Source: an uncultured Bacilli bacterium (GTDB taxonomy: Bacteria > Bacillota_I > Bacilli_A > RF39 > UBA660). From it: 64,000 nt of DNA. A program made the position numbers and the translations under genes. The notes beneath the pieces were generated by a model. That model had not been told where the DNA came from, searched no databases, and worked only from the letters and a program-made list of their open reading frames with translations. This document shows, in pieces, positions 11,558 to 23,265 of the stretch; position 1 is the stretch's first letter; each line of letters starts with the position of its first letter. The stretch is from assembly GCA_934141575.1 (NCBI GenBank), contig CAKPCJ010000003.1:1-64000 (forward strand), in the 5' to 3' direction.

Positions 11558-11586
11558 ATTTTATCTAATACTTAACATTTTTGCAA
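11558..11586 (-). promoter_or_regulatory. tuf promoter
   Basis: -35 TTGCAA (11581-11586), 17-nt spacer, -10 TAAAAT (11558-11563) on the minus strand, in the fusA-tuf gap. Confidence 0.65.
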
Positions 11587-11596
11587 GTACTTTATA

Positions 11597-13672
11597 TTAG
11601 TTTTGTCCACCATTTTTCTTGATAATTTCTTCTGCAATATTACGTGGAACTTCTTCATAATGATCAAATACCATTGTAAAGTTTCCTCTACCTTGTGTAT
11701 TTGAACGTAAACTTGTAACATAACCAAACATTTCAGCAAGTGGTACCATAGCATCTATTGCTAATGCATTTCCACGAGATTCTTGTCCCATAGGTCTACC
11801 TCTTCTTGATGTGATATCACCCATTACGTTTCCAAGATATTCATCTGGTACTATAACTTGAACTTTCATAATTGGTTCTAGTAATACAGGTTTACATTTA
11901 TTTTTAGCTTCTTTTAAAGCCATAGATGCTGCAATTTTAAATGCCATTTCAGATGAATCGACATCATGATAAGAACCATCAAATAAAGTTGCTTTTACAT
12001 CTATCATTTGGAATCCAGCTAATACACCTGTTTGCATAGCTTCTTGAAGTCCTTTATCAGTTACTGGAATGTATTCACGTGGAACAACACCACCAACAAC
12101 TGCGTCAACGAATTCATATCCTTTATCTGGATTTGGTTCGAATTTAATCCATACGTGTCCATATTGTCCACGTCCACCAGATTGTTTAATATACTTACCT
12201 TCACATTCTCCAGTTTGAGTTAATGTTTCACGATAAGAAACTTGTGGTTGACCAACGTTAGCTTCAACGCCAAATTCACGTTTCATACGATCAACAATTA
12301 TATCAAGGTGAAGTTCACCCATACCAGCTATAATAGTTTGACCAGTTTCATGATTTGTAGAAGCTCTAAATGTTGGATCTTCTTCAGCAAGTTTTTGTAA
12401 AGCTATTCCCATTTTATCTTGGTCAGCTTTTGATTTTGGTTCTACAGTAAGTTCGATAACTGGTTCTGGGAATTCCATAGATTCCAATATACATGCAGAT
12501 TTTTCATCACACAATGTATCACCAGTAGTAGTATTTTTTAAACCAACTGCTGCTGCTATATCACCTGCATAAACTTCAGATATTTCTGTACGGTTATTAG
12601 CATGCATTTGAAGTATACGTCCAACTCTTTCTTTTACATCCTTAGTTGCATTAAGAACATATGAGCCACTAGACAAATGTCCAGAATATACTCTAAAGAA
12701 AGTTAATTTACCAACAAACGGATCAGTCATAACTTTAAATGCTAATGCTGCAAATGGTTCTGAATCAGATGGATGTCTAACAATTTCATTACCATCTAAA
12801 TCAACACCTTTAATTGAAGCAATATCAGTTGGAGCAGGTAAATAATCAACAACTGCATCAAGTAATAATTTAACACCAGTATTTTTATATGCAGATCCGC
12901 ACATAACTGGGAAGAATTCAGCAGCCAATGTTCCTTTACGAATACATTTTTTGATGTCATCAATAGATATTTCATTACCTTCAAGATAACTTTCCATAAT
13001 AGCATCATCAAATTCAACTACTTTTTCTATTAATTCATTACGTTTTTCTTCAACTAAATCTTTAAGATCAGCTGGAATTTCAATTTCTGTTGGATTTTCT
13101 TCAGGTTTTCCATCATATTGATAAGCTTTTCTATTGATGATATCAATAATACCAGTTAATTCATCACCAGCACCTATTGGCCATTCAATAGCAGCGTAAT
13201 TAACACCTAATCTATCTTTAATTGATTTCAAACTAAAGTTAAAATCTGCACCTAACTTATCCATTTTATTTGCAAAAATGATACGAGGTACTTTAAATTC
13301 AGATGCCTGTCTCCAAACTGTTTCTGTTTGAGGTTCAACACCTGCTTGAGCATCTATAAGTGCAACTGCACCATCTAGTACTCTTAAACTTCTTGATACT
13401 TCAACAGTAAAATCTACGTGTCCTGGAGTATCAATTATATTAAATCTGTGTTTTTTCCAATAAGCGGTAGTAGCTGCGGAAGTGATAGTAATACCACGTT
13501 CTTGTTCTTGAGCCATCCAGTCCATTTGAGAAGCACCATCATGTGTTTCTCCAATTTTATGAATTTTACCTGTATGGAATAAAATACGTTCAGTTGTAGT
13601 AGTTTTTCCAGCATCAATGTGAGCCATGATACCGAAGTTACGAGTTCTTTCTAAGCTATATTCACGAGCCAT
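11597..13672 (-). CDS. fusA: elongation factor G
   Basis: EF-G drives translocation and helps ribosome recycling. The 691-aa length is normal. The GTPase motifs are [15 protein letters not shown] (residue 17), DTPGHVDF and NKMDKLGA. Domain II ([13 protein letters not shown]), domain IV ([19 protein letters not shown]) and domain V (RRGRPMGQ) follow. It is third in the rpsL-rpsG-fusA operon, 9 nt after rpsG. Confidence 0.98.
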   Translation of the reverse strand: MAREYSLERTRNFGIMAHIDAGKTTTTERILFHTGKIHKIGETHDGASQMDWMAQEQERGITITSAATTAYWKKHRFNIIDTPGHVDFTVEVSRSLRVLDGAVALIDAQAGVEPQTETVWRQASEFKVPRIIFANKMDKLGADFNFSLKSIKDRLGVNYAAIEWPIGAGDELTGIIDIINRKAYQYDGKPEENPTEIEIPADLKDLVEEKRNELIEKVVEFDDAIMESYLEGNEISIDDIKKCIRKGTLAAEFFPVMCGSAYKNTGVKLLLDAVVDYLPAPTDIASIKGVDLDGNEIVRHPSDSEPFAALAFKVMTDPFVGKLTFFRVYSGHLSSGSYVLNATKDVKERVGRILQMHANNRTEISEVYAGDIAAAVGLKNTTTGDTLCDEKSACILESMEFPEPVIELTVEPKSKADQDKMGIALQKLAEEDPTFRASTNHETGQTIIAGMGELHLDIIVDRMKREFGVEANVGQPQVSYRETLTQTGECEGKYIKQSGGRGQYGHVWIKFEPNPDKGYEFVDAVVGGVVPREYIPVTDKGLQEAMQTGVLAGFQMIDVKATLFDGSYHDVDSSEMAFKIAASMALKEAKNKCKPVLLEPIMKVQVIVPDEYLGNVMGDITSRRGRPMGQESRGNALAIDAMVPLAEMFGYVTSLRSNTQGRGNFTMVFDHYEEVPRNIAEEIIKKNGGQN

Positions 13673-13681
13673 ATTTTCCTC

Positions 13682-14170
<489 letters not shown>

Positions 14171-14590
14171 TTATTTTTTTGCTTTTGGTTTTTTAGCACC
14201 ATATTTAGAACGTCCTTGCATACGATTTTGAACGCCTGCTGTATCAAGTGTTCCACGAATAATGTGATAACGAACACCGATTAAGTCCTTAACACGTCCA
14301 CCACGAATTAGTACGACACTGTGCTCTTGTAAGTTATGTCCAATACCTGGAATATAACAAGTTACTTCCATACCATTACTTAAACGAACACGAGCATACT
14401 TACGTAATGCAGAGTTTGGCTTCTTTGGAGTCATTGTTCCAACACGAGTACATACTCCACGTTTTTGTGGTGAAGTTTGATCAGTTTGTTTTCTCTTCAA
14501 ACTATCAAAACCACTATTAAGTGCTGGAGCCTTTGGTTTACGGTATTTTTTACCTCTACCACTTCTAACAAGTTGGTTAATTGTAGCCAT
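14171..14590 (-). CDS. rpsL: 30S ribosomal protein S12
   Basis: S12 sits at the decoding centre and affects accuracy. The 139-aa protein has [23 protein letters not shown], with the usual lysine at the streptomycin-related site, and [34 protein letters not shown]. The tail is rich in lysine. It is first in the str operon, behind a consensus promoter and a structured 97-nt leader. Confidence 0.98.
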   Translation of the reverse strand: MATINQLVRSGRGKKYRKPKAPALNSGFDSLKRKQTDQTSPQKRGVCTRVGTMTPKKPNSALRKYARVRLSNGMEVTCYIPGIGHNLQEHSVVLIRGGRVKDLIGVRYHIIRGTLDTAGVQNRMQGRSKYGAKKPKAKK

Positions 14591-14612
14591 ATATTATACC
14601 ATCCTTTCTTTG

Positions 14613-14670
14613 CACACAACCAGGTGTGTCAATCATCCAATAAATATAAGTTTTAGGCAAACTAAAACTT
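14613..14670 (-). promoter_or_regulatory. two hairpins in the rpsL (str operon) leader
   Basis: A perfect 9-bp stem AAGTTTTAG/CTAAAACTT with a 5-nt loop (14648-14670) is followed by a short CACAC/GTGTG hairpin (14613-14629) just before the rpsL RBS. No U-run follows either, so they are not terminators. They could be a protein-binding or mRNA-stability element. Confidence 0.45.
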
Positions 14671-14687
14671 TATTTACTAACTTCTAT

Positions 14688-14716
14688 AATATATCACTGA
14701 TAAAATATAATGTCAA
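14688..14716 (-). promoter_or_regulatory. str operon promoter
   Basis: Perfect -35 TTGACA (14711-14716), 17-nt spacer, -10 TATATT (14688-14693) on the minus strand. It starts within the terminator of the upstream gene. Confidence 0.75.
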
Positions 14717-14717
14717 T

Positions 14718-14743
14718 AAAAAAAGTAAGAATTTATCTTACTT
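14718..14743 (-). terminator. terminator of the pilin-like gene
   Basis: Stem AAGTAAG/CTTACTT followed by seven T on the minus strand, overlapping the last codons of the upstream gene. Confidence 0.75.
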
Positions 14744-15172
14744 ATCTAGACTAGATGTATATCCATTAGTAGTATATTCACCACATCTAATATATGATTC
14801 ATAATCATAGTTTATACCATCACTATTTGAAATAATACCATACCCTGTACAAACTGCCCCATTAAGTACTAATTTTTTCAAATAACCACCATCAACTAAC
14901 TCATTAACAGTTACCACAATAGAATCATTTAAGTGCTTCTTCTTATATTTATCTGCTCTATATCCCTTTAATGCATCTACTACAGCCTTCTCAGCAGAAG
15001 AATAGTCAGAAACATTATTTTCACCATTCATAATGGTACCACCATTAGAATCTATATCAACTACTCCTCTATTATTAAGTTTAATAACATTAAACGCTAT
15101 TACAAGCACAAATATAAGAAGTAAAACAGCATATCCAATATATGAAGATAAACTCCATCCTCTTTGATTCAT
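14738..15172 (-). CDS. pilin-like membrane-anchored protein
   Basis: This 144-aa protein starts MNQRGWSLSSYIGYAVLL and has one membrane helix (residues about 10-27). The N-terminus looks like a degenerate type IV prepilin: R-G at positions 4-5, then a hydrophobic helix, but without the glutamate usual at mature position 5. The outside part has two cysteines (VCTGYG and YIRCGEY) and ends with TTNGYTSSLDK. The spacing helix, small beta domain, C-x-G-Y and Y-x-x-C resembles minor pilins or pseudopilins. No assembly genes are near. It is followed by a terminator, then the str promoter. Confidence 0.5.
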   Translation of the reverse strand: MNQRGWSLSSYIGYAVLLLIFVLVIAFNVIKLNNRGVVDIDSNGGTIMNGENNVSDYSSAEKAVVDALKGYRADKYKKKHLNDSIVVTVNELVDGGYLKKLVLNGAVCTGYGIISNSDGINYDYESYIRCGEYTTNGYTSSLDK

Positions 15173-15224
15173 AAAATCACCCTAAATTAAGTTTATCATG
15201 ATAAAGCAAAAAGTCAATAAACTT

Positions 15225-15779
15225 TCAAATCTTGCTTAAAAAAATGTCAAAAATCTTGTACATATATTGCATCTCCTCAGGATGCCACTGCAATCCAACT
15301 ATAAATTTAGTATTATCCTTATACTGTATAGCTTCTATCACACCATCCCTTGAATATGCTATTACCTGAAATAAATTAGACAATCTATTTATTGCTTCAT
15401 AATGTTTACTATTGACAAGAGAAGATGCACCATATAAATCATATAAGAACGAATTCTTTTCAAAATAAACCATATGATTTGTTTGATTATGATTATTTAC
15501 TTGCTTCAAAGAAGCATTAGAATCACCGTATAAACCCAATACCTGGCACCCAAGACATATACCAAGTATAGGTTTATTATTTTTAACGGCGTATTCAATT
15601 ACATCAAAAAACCATTTCTCAACATTTTTACCACCCTGTATAAAATAAGCATCACAAATTGAGTAATCACTCCAAGGAAATATTCCAATAACATTAATAT
15701 TCTTAAAACATCTTAAATATTTTTTATCATAAACAATAGAAGAATTATTATTTTTCCCCAATACACCTAATATTTTCAT
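15225..15779 (-). CDS. class I glutamine amidotransferase-like protein (peptidase C26 type)
   Basis: This 184-aa protein has the triad of class I amidotransferases: the cysteine in GICLGCQVLGLYG (nucleophile elbow, residue about 95), and histidine and glutamate in GLQWHPEEMQ near the C-terminus. It is closest to the PuuD/C26 group, which hydrolyses gamma-glutamyl compounds. It is shorter than usual for that group (about 230-250 aa), lacking part of the N-terminal region. I chose the start at 15779 because of its AGGTGAC box and its MKILGVLG beta strand; the longer frame runs into the rpoC terminator. Substrate unknown. Confidence 0.7.
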   Translation of the reverse strand: MKILGVLGKNNNSSIVYDKKYLRCFKNINVIGIFPWSDYSICDAYFIQGGKNVEKWFFDVIEYAVKNNKPILGICLGCQVLGLYGDSNASLKQVNNHNQTNHMVYFEKNSFLYDLYGASSLVNSKHYEAINRLSNLFQVIAYSRDGVIEAIQYKDNTKFIVGLQWHPEEMQYMYKIFDIFLSKI

Positions 15780-15802
15780 AAAGTCACCTATAAAAATATA
15801 TG

Positions 15803-15834
15803 AAAAAAAGATGAACTTAGTCCATAAGTTCATC
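15803..15834 (-). terminator. rpoBC operon terminator
   Basis: Stem GATGAACTTA/TAAGTTCATC with a 5-nt loop (15810-15834), followed by seven T on the minus strand. It overlaps the last codons of rpoC. Confidence 0.85.
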
Positions 15835-18800
15835 TTCAAGAGCTTCTATTGGTTCCTCATCTAAAAGACCCATTTTTAACTCAAAATCTATGTCTTTATA
15901 CTGCCTAGCTCCTGTACCAGCAGGTATTAACTTACCAAGAAGAACATTTTCCTTTAATCCTTCTAAGTGATCTATCTTACCCTTAATTGCAGCATCAGTT
16001 AAGATTCTAGTAGTTTCTTGGAATGATGCAGCTGATAAGAATGAATCAGTTTCAAGAGAAGCTTTAGTAATACCTAATATAACTGGTCTACCAGTAGCAG
16101 GTCGTTTTCCAGCTAAGATTACATCTTTGTTACCTTCAGTATAAGCAGCAGTTGAAACCAAAGTACCAGGTAAGAATGTAGTATCACCAGAATCAACTAT
16201 TCTAACTTTACCAATCATTCTTCTAGCAATTACTTCAATATGTTTATCGCTTATACCAACACCTTGTGAACAATATACACGTTGAACTTCTTTCAAAATA
16301 TATTCTTGAACAGTAATTGGGTCAGTAACAGCAAGTAATTCTTTAGGACTAATAGCACCTTCAGTTAATTGATCACCAGCTTGAACTTCATCACCAACAG
16401 CAACACGTAATTTAGCGCCGTAATTAGTAACATGTTCTTTAACTTCAACATCGTTAGTAATATCGATTTTAAATTTACCGTTTACTTCATCAATCTTAGT
16501 AATCTTACCATTAATTTCAGCTATAGTAGCTTTACCTTTAGGATTACGAGATTCAAACAATTCTTGAACTCTTGGTAAACCTTGAGTGATATCATCTCCA
16601 GCAACACCACCAGTATGGAATGTACGCATTGTTAACTGAGTACCTGGTTCACCGATAGATTGAGCAGCCATAATACCAACTGCTTCACCAGTTTCAACAA
16701 GATTTCCTGTTGCCAAGTTACGTCCATAACATTTTGTACATACACCGTGTTTAGTTTTACAAGTTAAAATATTTCTAATTTCAACTTCTTTAACTCCAGC
16801 CTTAACAATCTTTTCAGCTTGTGGTTCATTAATTAATACGTCTTTATCAACAATTACTTCTTTAGTTTCTGGATGTACTACTGGTTTACTAGTATAACGT
16901 CCTAAAATTCTATCATATAATGATTCAATAACTGTTCCAGCTTTCTCATCAAAGAATTCTCGAACAACAACACCTTGCATTGTTCCACAATCTTCTTCTT
17001 TAACAATTACATCTTGTGCAACATCAACTAAACGACGAGTCAAATATCCTGAATCTGCAGTCTTTAATGCTGTATCGGCACTACCTTTACGAGCACCATG
17101 TGTTGAAATAAAGAATTCAGACACTGTTAAACCTTCACTAAATGAAGATGTAACTGGAATTTCAACTGGTTGTCCATTTGGCTTTTGCATCAATCCACGC
17201 ATACCAGCTAACTGAGTAAAGTTAGAGATATTACCACGAGCTTTAGAGTTCATCATTATAAATATTGGATTGTCTACTTCTTTTTTAGCTATTTCTTCAA
17301 GTTCTTTTTGAATTTTATTTCTAGCCTCTGTCCAAACAGCTATTGTTCTATTGAATCTTTCTTCTTCAGTAATCAAACCACGATCAAATTGTTTTTGAAG
17401 TTGGTTAACTAAAGCTGTGCTTTCTTCAAGAACTTGTTTTTTCTGTTTACTTGGAGATATATCGCTAACAGCTATAGATATACCAGCTATAGTAGAATAC
17501 TTAAATCCTAAATCCTTTAACTTATCAAGCATTACAGAAGTTTCAGTAGTCTTATAACGTTTAAATATTTGAGCAATAATAGATTCCAAAGTATTCTTGT
17601 TAAATGCTTTTGTTATAGGCATATTCTTAACTATCTCAGGAATATTCTCTCCATATGAAATAAAGTACTTATCTGGAGTAATATTCTCAATATTATCATT
17701 TGTAGGTTCATTAATAAATGGGAATGAATCTGGTAATATTTCATTGAATATTAATTTACCTGGTGTAGTTATTAAATATTTATCTTTTTGTGTATCAGTA
17801 AATAATTTATGTTTAAATGAGTTTACTGGTAAAACAATACGTGTATGTAATGTAATTTCTTTACGATTATAAGCAAGAATTGCTTCATTAGAATTTTTAA
17901 ATACTCTAGCTTCACCTGGTAATCCAGCTTTTTCCATAGTTATATAGTAATTTCCTAAAACCATATCTTGTCCTGGTGTAACTATTGGTTTACCATCAGA
18001 TGGTTTCAATATATTATTAGCACCTAACATAAGAATTCTAGCTTCTGCTTGAGCTTCTTCTGAAAGTGGAACGTGTACTGCCATTTGGTCACCATCAAAG
18101 TCTGCATTAAATGCTGTACAAACTAATGGATGAAGTCTAATAGCCTTACCACTAACCAACTTAGGTTCAAATGCTTGAATACCAAGTCTATGCAATGTAG
18201 GAGCACGGTTAAGTAATACTGGATGTTCAGTAATAACCTCTTCAACAACATCCCATACTCTTTCATCTTGATTTTCAATTAATCTCTTAGCTGCTTTGAT
18301 ATTATGTGCTATATCTTTTTCTACCAATCCTTTTATAATATGTGGTTTGAATAATTCAAGAGCCATTTCTTTTGGAATACCACATTGATACATTTTCAAA
18401 TCTGGTCCAACAACGATAACACTACGCCCAGAGTAGTCAACACGTTTACCTAATAAGTTTTGACGGAAACGTCCTTGTTTACCCTTTAACATACTACTAA
18501 TTGATTTAAGAGCACGGTTACCTGCACCAGTAACACTTCTACCACGTCTACCGTTATCAAATAAAGCATCTACTGCTTCTTGAAGCATACGTTTTTCGTT
18601 TTGAACAATAATAGAAGGAGCACCTAACTCTAATAATTTCTTCAAACGATTATTTCTATTAATTACTCTTCTGTATAAATCATTTAAATCACTAGTTGCA
18701 AATCTACCACCATCTAGTTGAATCATAGGTCTTAACTCAGGTGGGATAACTGGAATAACATCCATTATCATCCATTCTGGTTTATTACCAGATTTTAAGA

Positions 18801-19443
18801 AAGCATCTACAACGTCTAATCTCTTAATTAAACGAACTCTCTTTTGACCAACTGCAGTTTCTAATTCTGCTTTCAATTCATCTAAATCTTTTTGTAAATC
18901 TACTTCTTTTAATAATTCCTTAATAGCCTCAGCACCCATTCCAACTCTGAATGAATCACCATATTTTTCATAATATGCACGATATTCTTTGTCAGATAAT
19001 GTTTGCTTTTTCTCTAGAGGAGCAGTTCCTGGATCCAAAACTACATATGATACAAAGTAAAGTACCTCTTCTAGATCACGAGGAGACATATCTAGTACTA
19101 ATCCCATACGAGATGGAACACCTTTAAAGAACCAAATATGAGAGACAGGAGTTGCAAGCTCAATGTGTCCCATTCTTTCACGTCTAACTTTAGAATGAGT
19201 AACTTCAACTCCACATCTATCACAAACTACATCTTTGTAGCGAAGTCTTTTATATTTACCACAAGAACATTCAAAATCCTTAGTTGGACCAAATATTCTT
19301 TCACAGAATAAACCATCACGTTCTGGTTTTAATGTACGATAGTTAATTGTTTCTGGTTTCTTTACTTCACCATGTGACCACTCCCTGATCATATCAGGAG
19401 AAGCAATACCGATTTTTAAACCTTCAAATCTACTAGCATCCAT
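15817..19443 (-). CDS. rpoC: RNA polymerase subunit beta'
   Basis: This is the catalytic RNA polymerase subunit. The 1208-aa protein has the N-terminal zinc-binding cysteines (CSCGKYKRL then CDRCG, residues about 60-75) and the metal-binding active-site loop [12 protein letters not shown] near residue 445. The bridge-helix and trigger-loop regions are present ([29 protein letters not shown]). The second zinc site ([13 protein letters not shown]) is near residue 890. The start overlaps the rpoB stop by one base, so translation is coupled. Confidence 0.98.
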   Translation of the reverse strand: MDASRFEGLKIGIASPDMIREWSHGEVKKPETINYRTLKPERDGLFCERIFGPTKDFECSCGKYKRLRYKDVVCDRCGVEVTHSKVRRERMGHIELATPVSHIWFFKGVPSRMGLVLDMSPRDLEEVLYFVSYVVLDPGTAPLEKKQTLSDKEYRAYYEKYGDSFRVGMGAEAIKELLKEVDLQKDLDELKAELETAVGQKRVRLIKRLDVVDAFLKSGNKPEWMIMDVIPVIPPELRPMIQLDGGRFATSDLNDLYRRVINRNNRLKKLLELGAPSIIVQNEKRMLQEAVDALFDNGRRGRSVTGAGNRALKSISSMLKGKQGRFRQNLLGKRVDYSGRSVIVVGPDLKMYQCGIPKEMALELFKPHIIKGLVEKDIAHNIKAAKRLIENQDERVWDVVEEVITEHPVLLNRAPTLHRLGIQAFEPKLVSGKAIRLHPLVCTAFNADFDGDQMAVHVPLSEEAQAEARILMLGANNILKPSDGKPIVTPGQDMVLGNYYITMEKAGLPGEARVFKNSNEAILAYNRKEITLHTRIVLPVNSFKHKLFTDTQKDKYLITTPGKLIFNEILPDSFPFINEPTNDNIENITPDKYFISYGENIPEIVKNMPITKAFNKNTLESIIAQIFKRYKTTETSVMLDKLKDLGFKYSTIAGISIAVSDISPSKQKKQVLEESTALVNQLQKQFDRGLITEEERFNRTIAVWTEARNKIQKELEEIAKKEVDNPIFIMMNSKARGNISNFTQLAGMRGLMQKPNGQPVEIPVTSSFSEGLTVSEFFISTHGARKGSADTALKTADSGYLTRRLVDVAQDVIVKEEDCGTMQGVVVREFFDEKAGTVIESLYDRILGRYTSKPVVHPETKEVIVDKDVLINEPQAEKIVKAGVKEVEIRNILTCKTKHGVCTKCYGRNLATGNLVETGEAVGIMAAQSIGEPGTQLTMRTFHTGGVAGDDITQGLPRVQELFESRNPKGKATIAEINGKITKIDEVNGKFKIDITNDVEVKEHVTNYGAKLRVAVGDEVQAGDQLTEGAISPKELLAVTDPITVQEYILKEVQRVYCSQGVGISDKHIEVIARRMIGKVRIVDSGDTTFLPGTLVSTAAYTEGNKDVILAGKRPATGRPVILGITKASLETDSFLSAASFQETTRILTDAAIKGKIDHLEGLKENVLLGKLIPAGTGARQYKDIDFELKMGLLDEEPIEALEDELMD

Positions 19444-22400
19444 TATTCTTCGCCCCCTTCAAATCCTTCATCCATATCATTTTCAAAATCCTCATCAGTT
19501 AAATCATCTAAAGAATCATCATCATCGTCAAATTCATCTTCTTCATAATTATCATCAGGATCACTTGGCTCTGGTACATCAACTTTTTCGCTTAATTTAA
19601 CTTCTATATCATCTATTGAACCTGCAGAATCCTCATTTTCTTCAAGTTCTTTAAAATCTATACAATTATTATCTTTATCAATTAATTTAATATCTAACCC
19701 TAATGCTTGGAATTCTTTAATTAAAACTCTAAAGCTTTCAGGTATACCTGCCTCTTGTATTGGCTTACCTTTAACAATTGCTTCATATACTTTAACACGT
19801 CCAATAACATCATCTGATTTTACTGTCAAAATTTCTTGTAATGTATGAGCAGCACCATATGCATATAATGCCCAAACTTCCATTTCTCCAAAACGTTGTC
19901 CACCAAATTGTGCTTTACCACCAAGAGGTTGTTGAGTAACTAATGAATAAGGTCCTGTACTACGAGCATGTAATTTATCATCAACCATGTGATGCAATTT
20001 CAAGAAGTACATAACGCCAACAGTTATTCTATTTTCAAATGGTTCACCAGTACGTCCATCATAAAGAACAGTTTTAGCATCATCATCTACTCCGGCATCT
20101 TTAAGGAGTTGATTAACTTCACTTACAGTAGCGCCATCAAATACTGGAGTAGCTACCTTAATACCTAATTTTTTAGCAGCCCATCCCAAATGTAATTCCA
20201 AAATTTGTCCAATGTTCATACGAGATGGAACACCTTGTGGGTTAAGCATAATATCTACTGGTGTACCATCTGGTAAATATGGCATATCTTCGCTAGGTAA
20301 TATAAGTGAAACAACACCCTTATTACCATGACGTCCAGACATCTTGTCGCCAACTTGAATCTTTCTCTTTTGAATTATATATACACGAATTACTTTAGAA
20401 ACACCTGCAGGTAATTCATCATTTTCTTTTCTAGTAAACACTTTAACATCGTGAACTATACCATCAGCTCCATGTGGAACTCTTAATGAAGTATCACGAA
20501 CTTCTCTAGTTTTTTCTCCAAATATTGCATGTAACAATTTTTCTTCTGAAGTAAGCTCAACCATTCCTTTTGGAGTAACTTTACCAACAAGAATGTCTCC
20601 TTCTTTAACTTCAGTACCTATTCTAATAATACCATTAGCATCCAAATTCTTTCTAGATTCCTCTGATATATTAGGAACATCTCTAGTTATTTCTTCTGGT
20701 CCTAATTTTGTATCTCTACATTGTATTTCATAATCTTCAATATGAATTGAAGTATATACATCTTCTTTAACTAATCTTTCATTTAATATAACAGCATCTT
20801 CATAGTTATAACCATTAAATGTCATAAATGCTACAACCATGTTTTTACCTAATGCTAATTCACCTTTATCAGTACTTGGTCCATCAGCTAAAATTTGTCC
20901 CATCTTAACTTTGTCACCAACATGAACAATAGGTGTTTGATTATAACAAGAACCTGCATTTGATTCTTCAAAATTTCCTAAATAATATACATCTTTATCT
21001 TTAGCATTCTTAACTACTATCTTCTTAGCATCAACGTAATCAACTACACCATCAGCTTTAGCAATTACAACTACACCACTATCTTTAGCAGCTACATATT
21101 CTATACCAGTTCCAACAATTGGAGATTCAGCTTTTAATAAAGGTACAGCTTGACGTTGCATGTTTGCACCCATAAGTGCACGAGTAGCATCATCGTGATC
21201 TAGGAATGGAATACAGCTTGTAGTAACTGATACTATTTGTTGAGGTGAAACATCTATATAATTAACTTTCATAGGATCAGCCATTATATTTTCTCCACGA
21301 TAACGAGCAGCAACTTTTGAATCCAAAATCTTAGAATCTTCTCCGATATTTGCTGTTGCTTGTGAAATTATATAATCGAACTCTTCACCAGCAGTAAGAT
21401 AATCTATTTCATCAGTTATTTTTCCCTCTACAACTTTATAATAAGGAGTCATAATAAATCCATATTCATCTACTTTAGCATAATTTGCTAAGTTAGTAAT
21501 CAAACCGATATTAGCGCCTTCTGGTGATTCGATTGGGCAAATACGACCATAGTGACTAGCGTTAACGTCACGAACTTCCATACCAGCTCTATCACGAGAT
21601 AATCCACCTGGTCCTAATGCAGAAAGTCTACGTTTATTTGCTAACTCTGCAATCGGGTTAGTTTGATCCATGAATTGAGACAACTGACTACTTCCAAAGA
21701 ATTCTTTTATAGTAGCAGTAACCGGTCTAATGTTAATTAATGTCTTAGGAGTTACAGTTTCAATATCTTGAGTAGTCATACGTTCACGTATAACTCTTTC
21801 CATACGAGAAATACCAATTCTAAATTGGTTTTGTAATAATTCACCAACTTGACGTAAACGACGATTAGATAAGTGATCTATTTCATCAGTGCTACCAACA
21901 CCATTTAATAAATTTAAATAATATGAAATTGAAGCATATACATCTGAAATAGTAAGGCGTTTAACATCACACGTATAATCATTACCAATAATTTTAATAA
22001 CTTTATCTTTCACAGTATTAGAATATACCTTAACAATTTGAACTTTATTATATGTATCAAGTTCTTCATTAATAGTAGCTTCAACTACACCATAACCGTT
22101 TTCAAAAATAGGGCGGATATTTTCTAATATTTCTTTTGTAATCAAAGTTCCCTTAGAAACAACTGTCTTACCATCAACAATTATATCCTCAGCAAGTACT
22201 GAATTTAAAAGTCTATCACAAATATTAAGTTTTAAATTAAATTTGTAACGTCCATACTTAGCCAAATCGTATCTAAACTCGTCAAAAAATCTAGTGATTA
22301 ATTGGTTCTTAGAACTTTCAAGAGTAGCAGGTTCACCTGGTCTCAATTTTTCATATATTTCAATCAATGCTTCATGAGTGTTTGTAGTAGAATCTTTAGC

Positions 22401-23060
22401 AAGAGTATTAATTAAATATTCATCCTCACCAAACAATTCTAATATAGATTCATTAGAAGATAAACCAAATGCACGTAATAGAGTTGTAACTGGAACTTTT
22501 CTTGTTCTATCAATACGTACATACATAATATCTCTAGCATCTATTTCATATTCTAGCCATGTTCCACGATTTGGAATAACTTGAGAAGCAAATACACTTC
22601 TACCGTTTTTATCTATTGTTTTACTGTAATAAACGCTTGGAGATCTAACTAATTGAGAAGTTATAACTCTCTCAGCACCATTGATTATAAATGTACCCGT
22701 ATCAGTCATAATAGGCAAATCGCCCAAGAAAATTTCTTGTTCTTTTACTTCACCTGTTTCATGGTTAAATAAACGAGCATCTACTTTAAGTGGTGCAGAA
22801 TATGTAGTTTGTCTATCCTTGCATTCTTTAATAGTATATCTAGGTGCATCAAAAGAATAATCACCAAAATCAAGTGACATTGAACCTGAAAAACTGTCAA
22901 TTGGAAATAAGTCTTCAAATACTTCTTTTATACCTACTGTAATGAATTCATCATATGATTTTTTTTGGATTTCTAGCAAATCCTTCAATTCCAAACTTTT
23001 CATTTTTGAAAATGACAAACGTTCACTATAATCGCCAAATTTTTTTAGTTTATAATTCAT
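19443..23060 (-). CDS. rpoB: RNA polymerase subunit beta
   Basis: The beta subunit forms much of the polymerase cleft and the rifampicin pocket. The 1205-aa protein contains [33 protein letters not shown] (rif region, wild-type-like SQFMDQ), [14 protein letters not shown], and [15 protein letters not shown] near the active site. The C-terminus ends in a long Asp/Glu-rich tail (last 55 residues or so), longer and more acidic than in Bacillus. It has its own promoter and a terminator-containing leader. Confidence 0.98.
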   Translation of the reverse strand: MNYKLKKFGDYSERLSFSKMKSLELKDLLEIQKKSYDEFITVGIKEVFEDLFPIDSFSGSMSLDFGDYSFDAPRYTIKECKDRQTTYSAPLKVDARLFNHETGEVKEQEIFLGDLPIMTDTGTFIINGAERVITSQLVRSPSVYYSKTIDKNGRSVFASQVIPNRGTWLEYEIDARDIMYVRIDRTRKVPVTTLLRAFGLSSNESILELFGEDEYLINTLAKDSTTNTHEALIEIYEKLRPGEPATLESSKNQLITRFFDEFRYDLAKYGRYKFNLKLNICDRLLNSVLAEDIIVDGKTVVSKGTLITKEILENIRPIFENGYGVVEATINEELDTYNKVQIVKVYSNTVKDKVIKIIGNDYTCDVKRLTISDVYASISYYLNLLNGVGSTDEIDHLSNRRLRQVGELLQNQFRIGISRMERVIRERMTTQDIETVTPKTLINIRPVTATIKEFFGSSQLSQFMDQTNPIAELANKRRLSALGPGGLSRDRAGMEVRDVNASHYGRICPIESPEGANIGLITNLANYAKVDEYGFIMTPYYKVVEGKITDEIDYLTAGEEFDYIISQATANIGEDSKILDSKVAARYRGENIMADPMKVNYIDVSPQQIVSVTTSCIPFLDHDDATRALMGANMQRQAVPLLKAESPIVGTGIEYVAAKDSGVVVIAKADGVVDYVDAKKIVVKNAKDKDVYYLGNFEESNAGSCYNQTPIVHVGDKVKMGQILADGPSTDKGELALGKNMVVAFMTFNGYNYEDAVILNERLVKEDVYTSIHIEDYEIQCRDTKLGPEEITRDVPNISEESRKNLDANGIIRIGTEVKEGDILVGKVTPKGMVELTSEEKLLHAIFGEKTREVRDTSLRVPHGADGIVHDVKVFTRKENDELPAGVSKVIRVYIIQKRKIQVGDKMSGRHGNKGVVSLILPSEDMPYLPDGTPVDIMLNPQGVPSRMNIGQILELHLGWAAKKLGIKVATPVFDGATVSEVNQLLKDAGVDDDAKTVLYDGRTGEPFENRITVGVMYFLKLHHMVDDKLHARSTGPYSLVTQQPLGGKAQFGGQRFGEMEVWALYAYGAAHTLQEILTVKSDDVIGRVKVYEAIVKGKPIQEAGIPESFRVLIKEFQALGLDIKLIDKDNNCIDFKELEENEDSAGSIDDIEVKLSEKVDVPEPSDPDDNYEEDEFDDDDDSLDDLTDEDFENDMDEGFEGGEE

Positions 23061-23124
23061 CTTTTCACCCCATTATTATATTTAAACTAGAGAAAAAGCC
23101 TCATAAAGAAAAATATTAGTTAAC

Positions 23125-23159
23125 TAAAAAATAAGAATATAACTATAAAAATTATATTC
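23125..23159 (-). terminator. terminator-like hairpin in the rpoBC leader
   Basis: Stem GAATATAA/TTATATTC (23135-23159) with a 9-nt loop, followed by TTATTTTTTA on the minus strand. It lies downstream of the rpoB promoter and 65 nt before the rpoB start, so it may work as an attenuator. The stem is AU-rich and therefore weak. Confidence 0.5.
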
Positions 23160-23209
23160 ATACTTTTTTAAATTACATACACTCCTTTTTTAAGGTTAAT
23201 TCAATATAC

Positions 23210-23239
23210 AGTATAACACATAAAAAATAAATATTGCAA
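23210..23239 (-). promoter_or_regulatory. rpoBC promoter
   Basis: -35 TTGCAA (23234-23239), 18-nt spacer, extended -10 TGTTATACT (box 23210-23215) on the minus strand. It is followed by a leader of about 140 nt with an AAGGAG box and an immediate ATG-TAA, then the terminator-like hairpin. Confidence 0.65.
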
Positions 23240-23265
23240 TAGTTTTTTTAACAAATTTTTAATTT

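Noticed and set aside
12215..12245. parS-like TGTTTCACGATAAGAAAC
   Set aside because: It has only one good half-site and lies in fusA coding sequence, so I do not call a ParB site.
23165..23180. 13-aa ORF (MNIIFIVIFLFFS) in the rpoB leader
   Set aside because: It overlaps the hairpin like the pyrH leader ORF, but the nearest ribosome site is about 20 nt upstream, too far to support translation.
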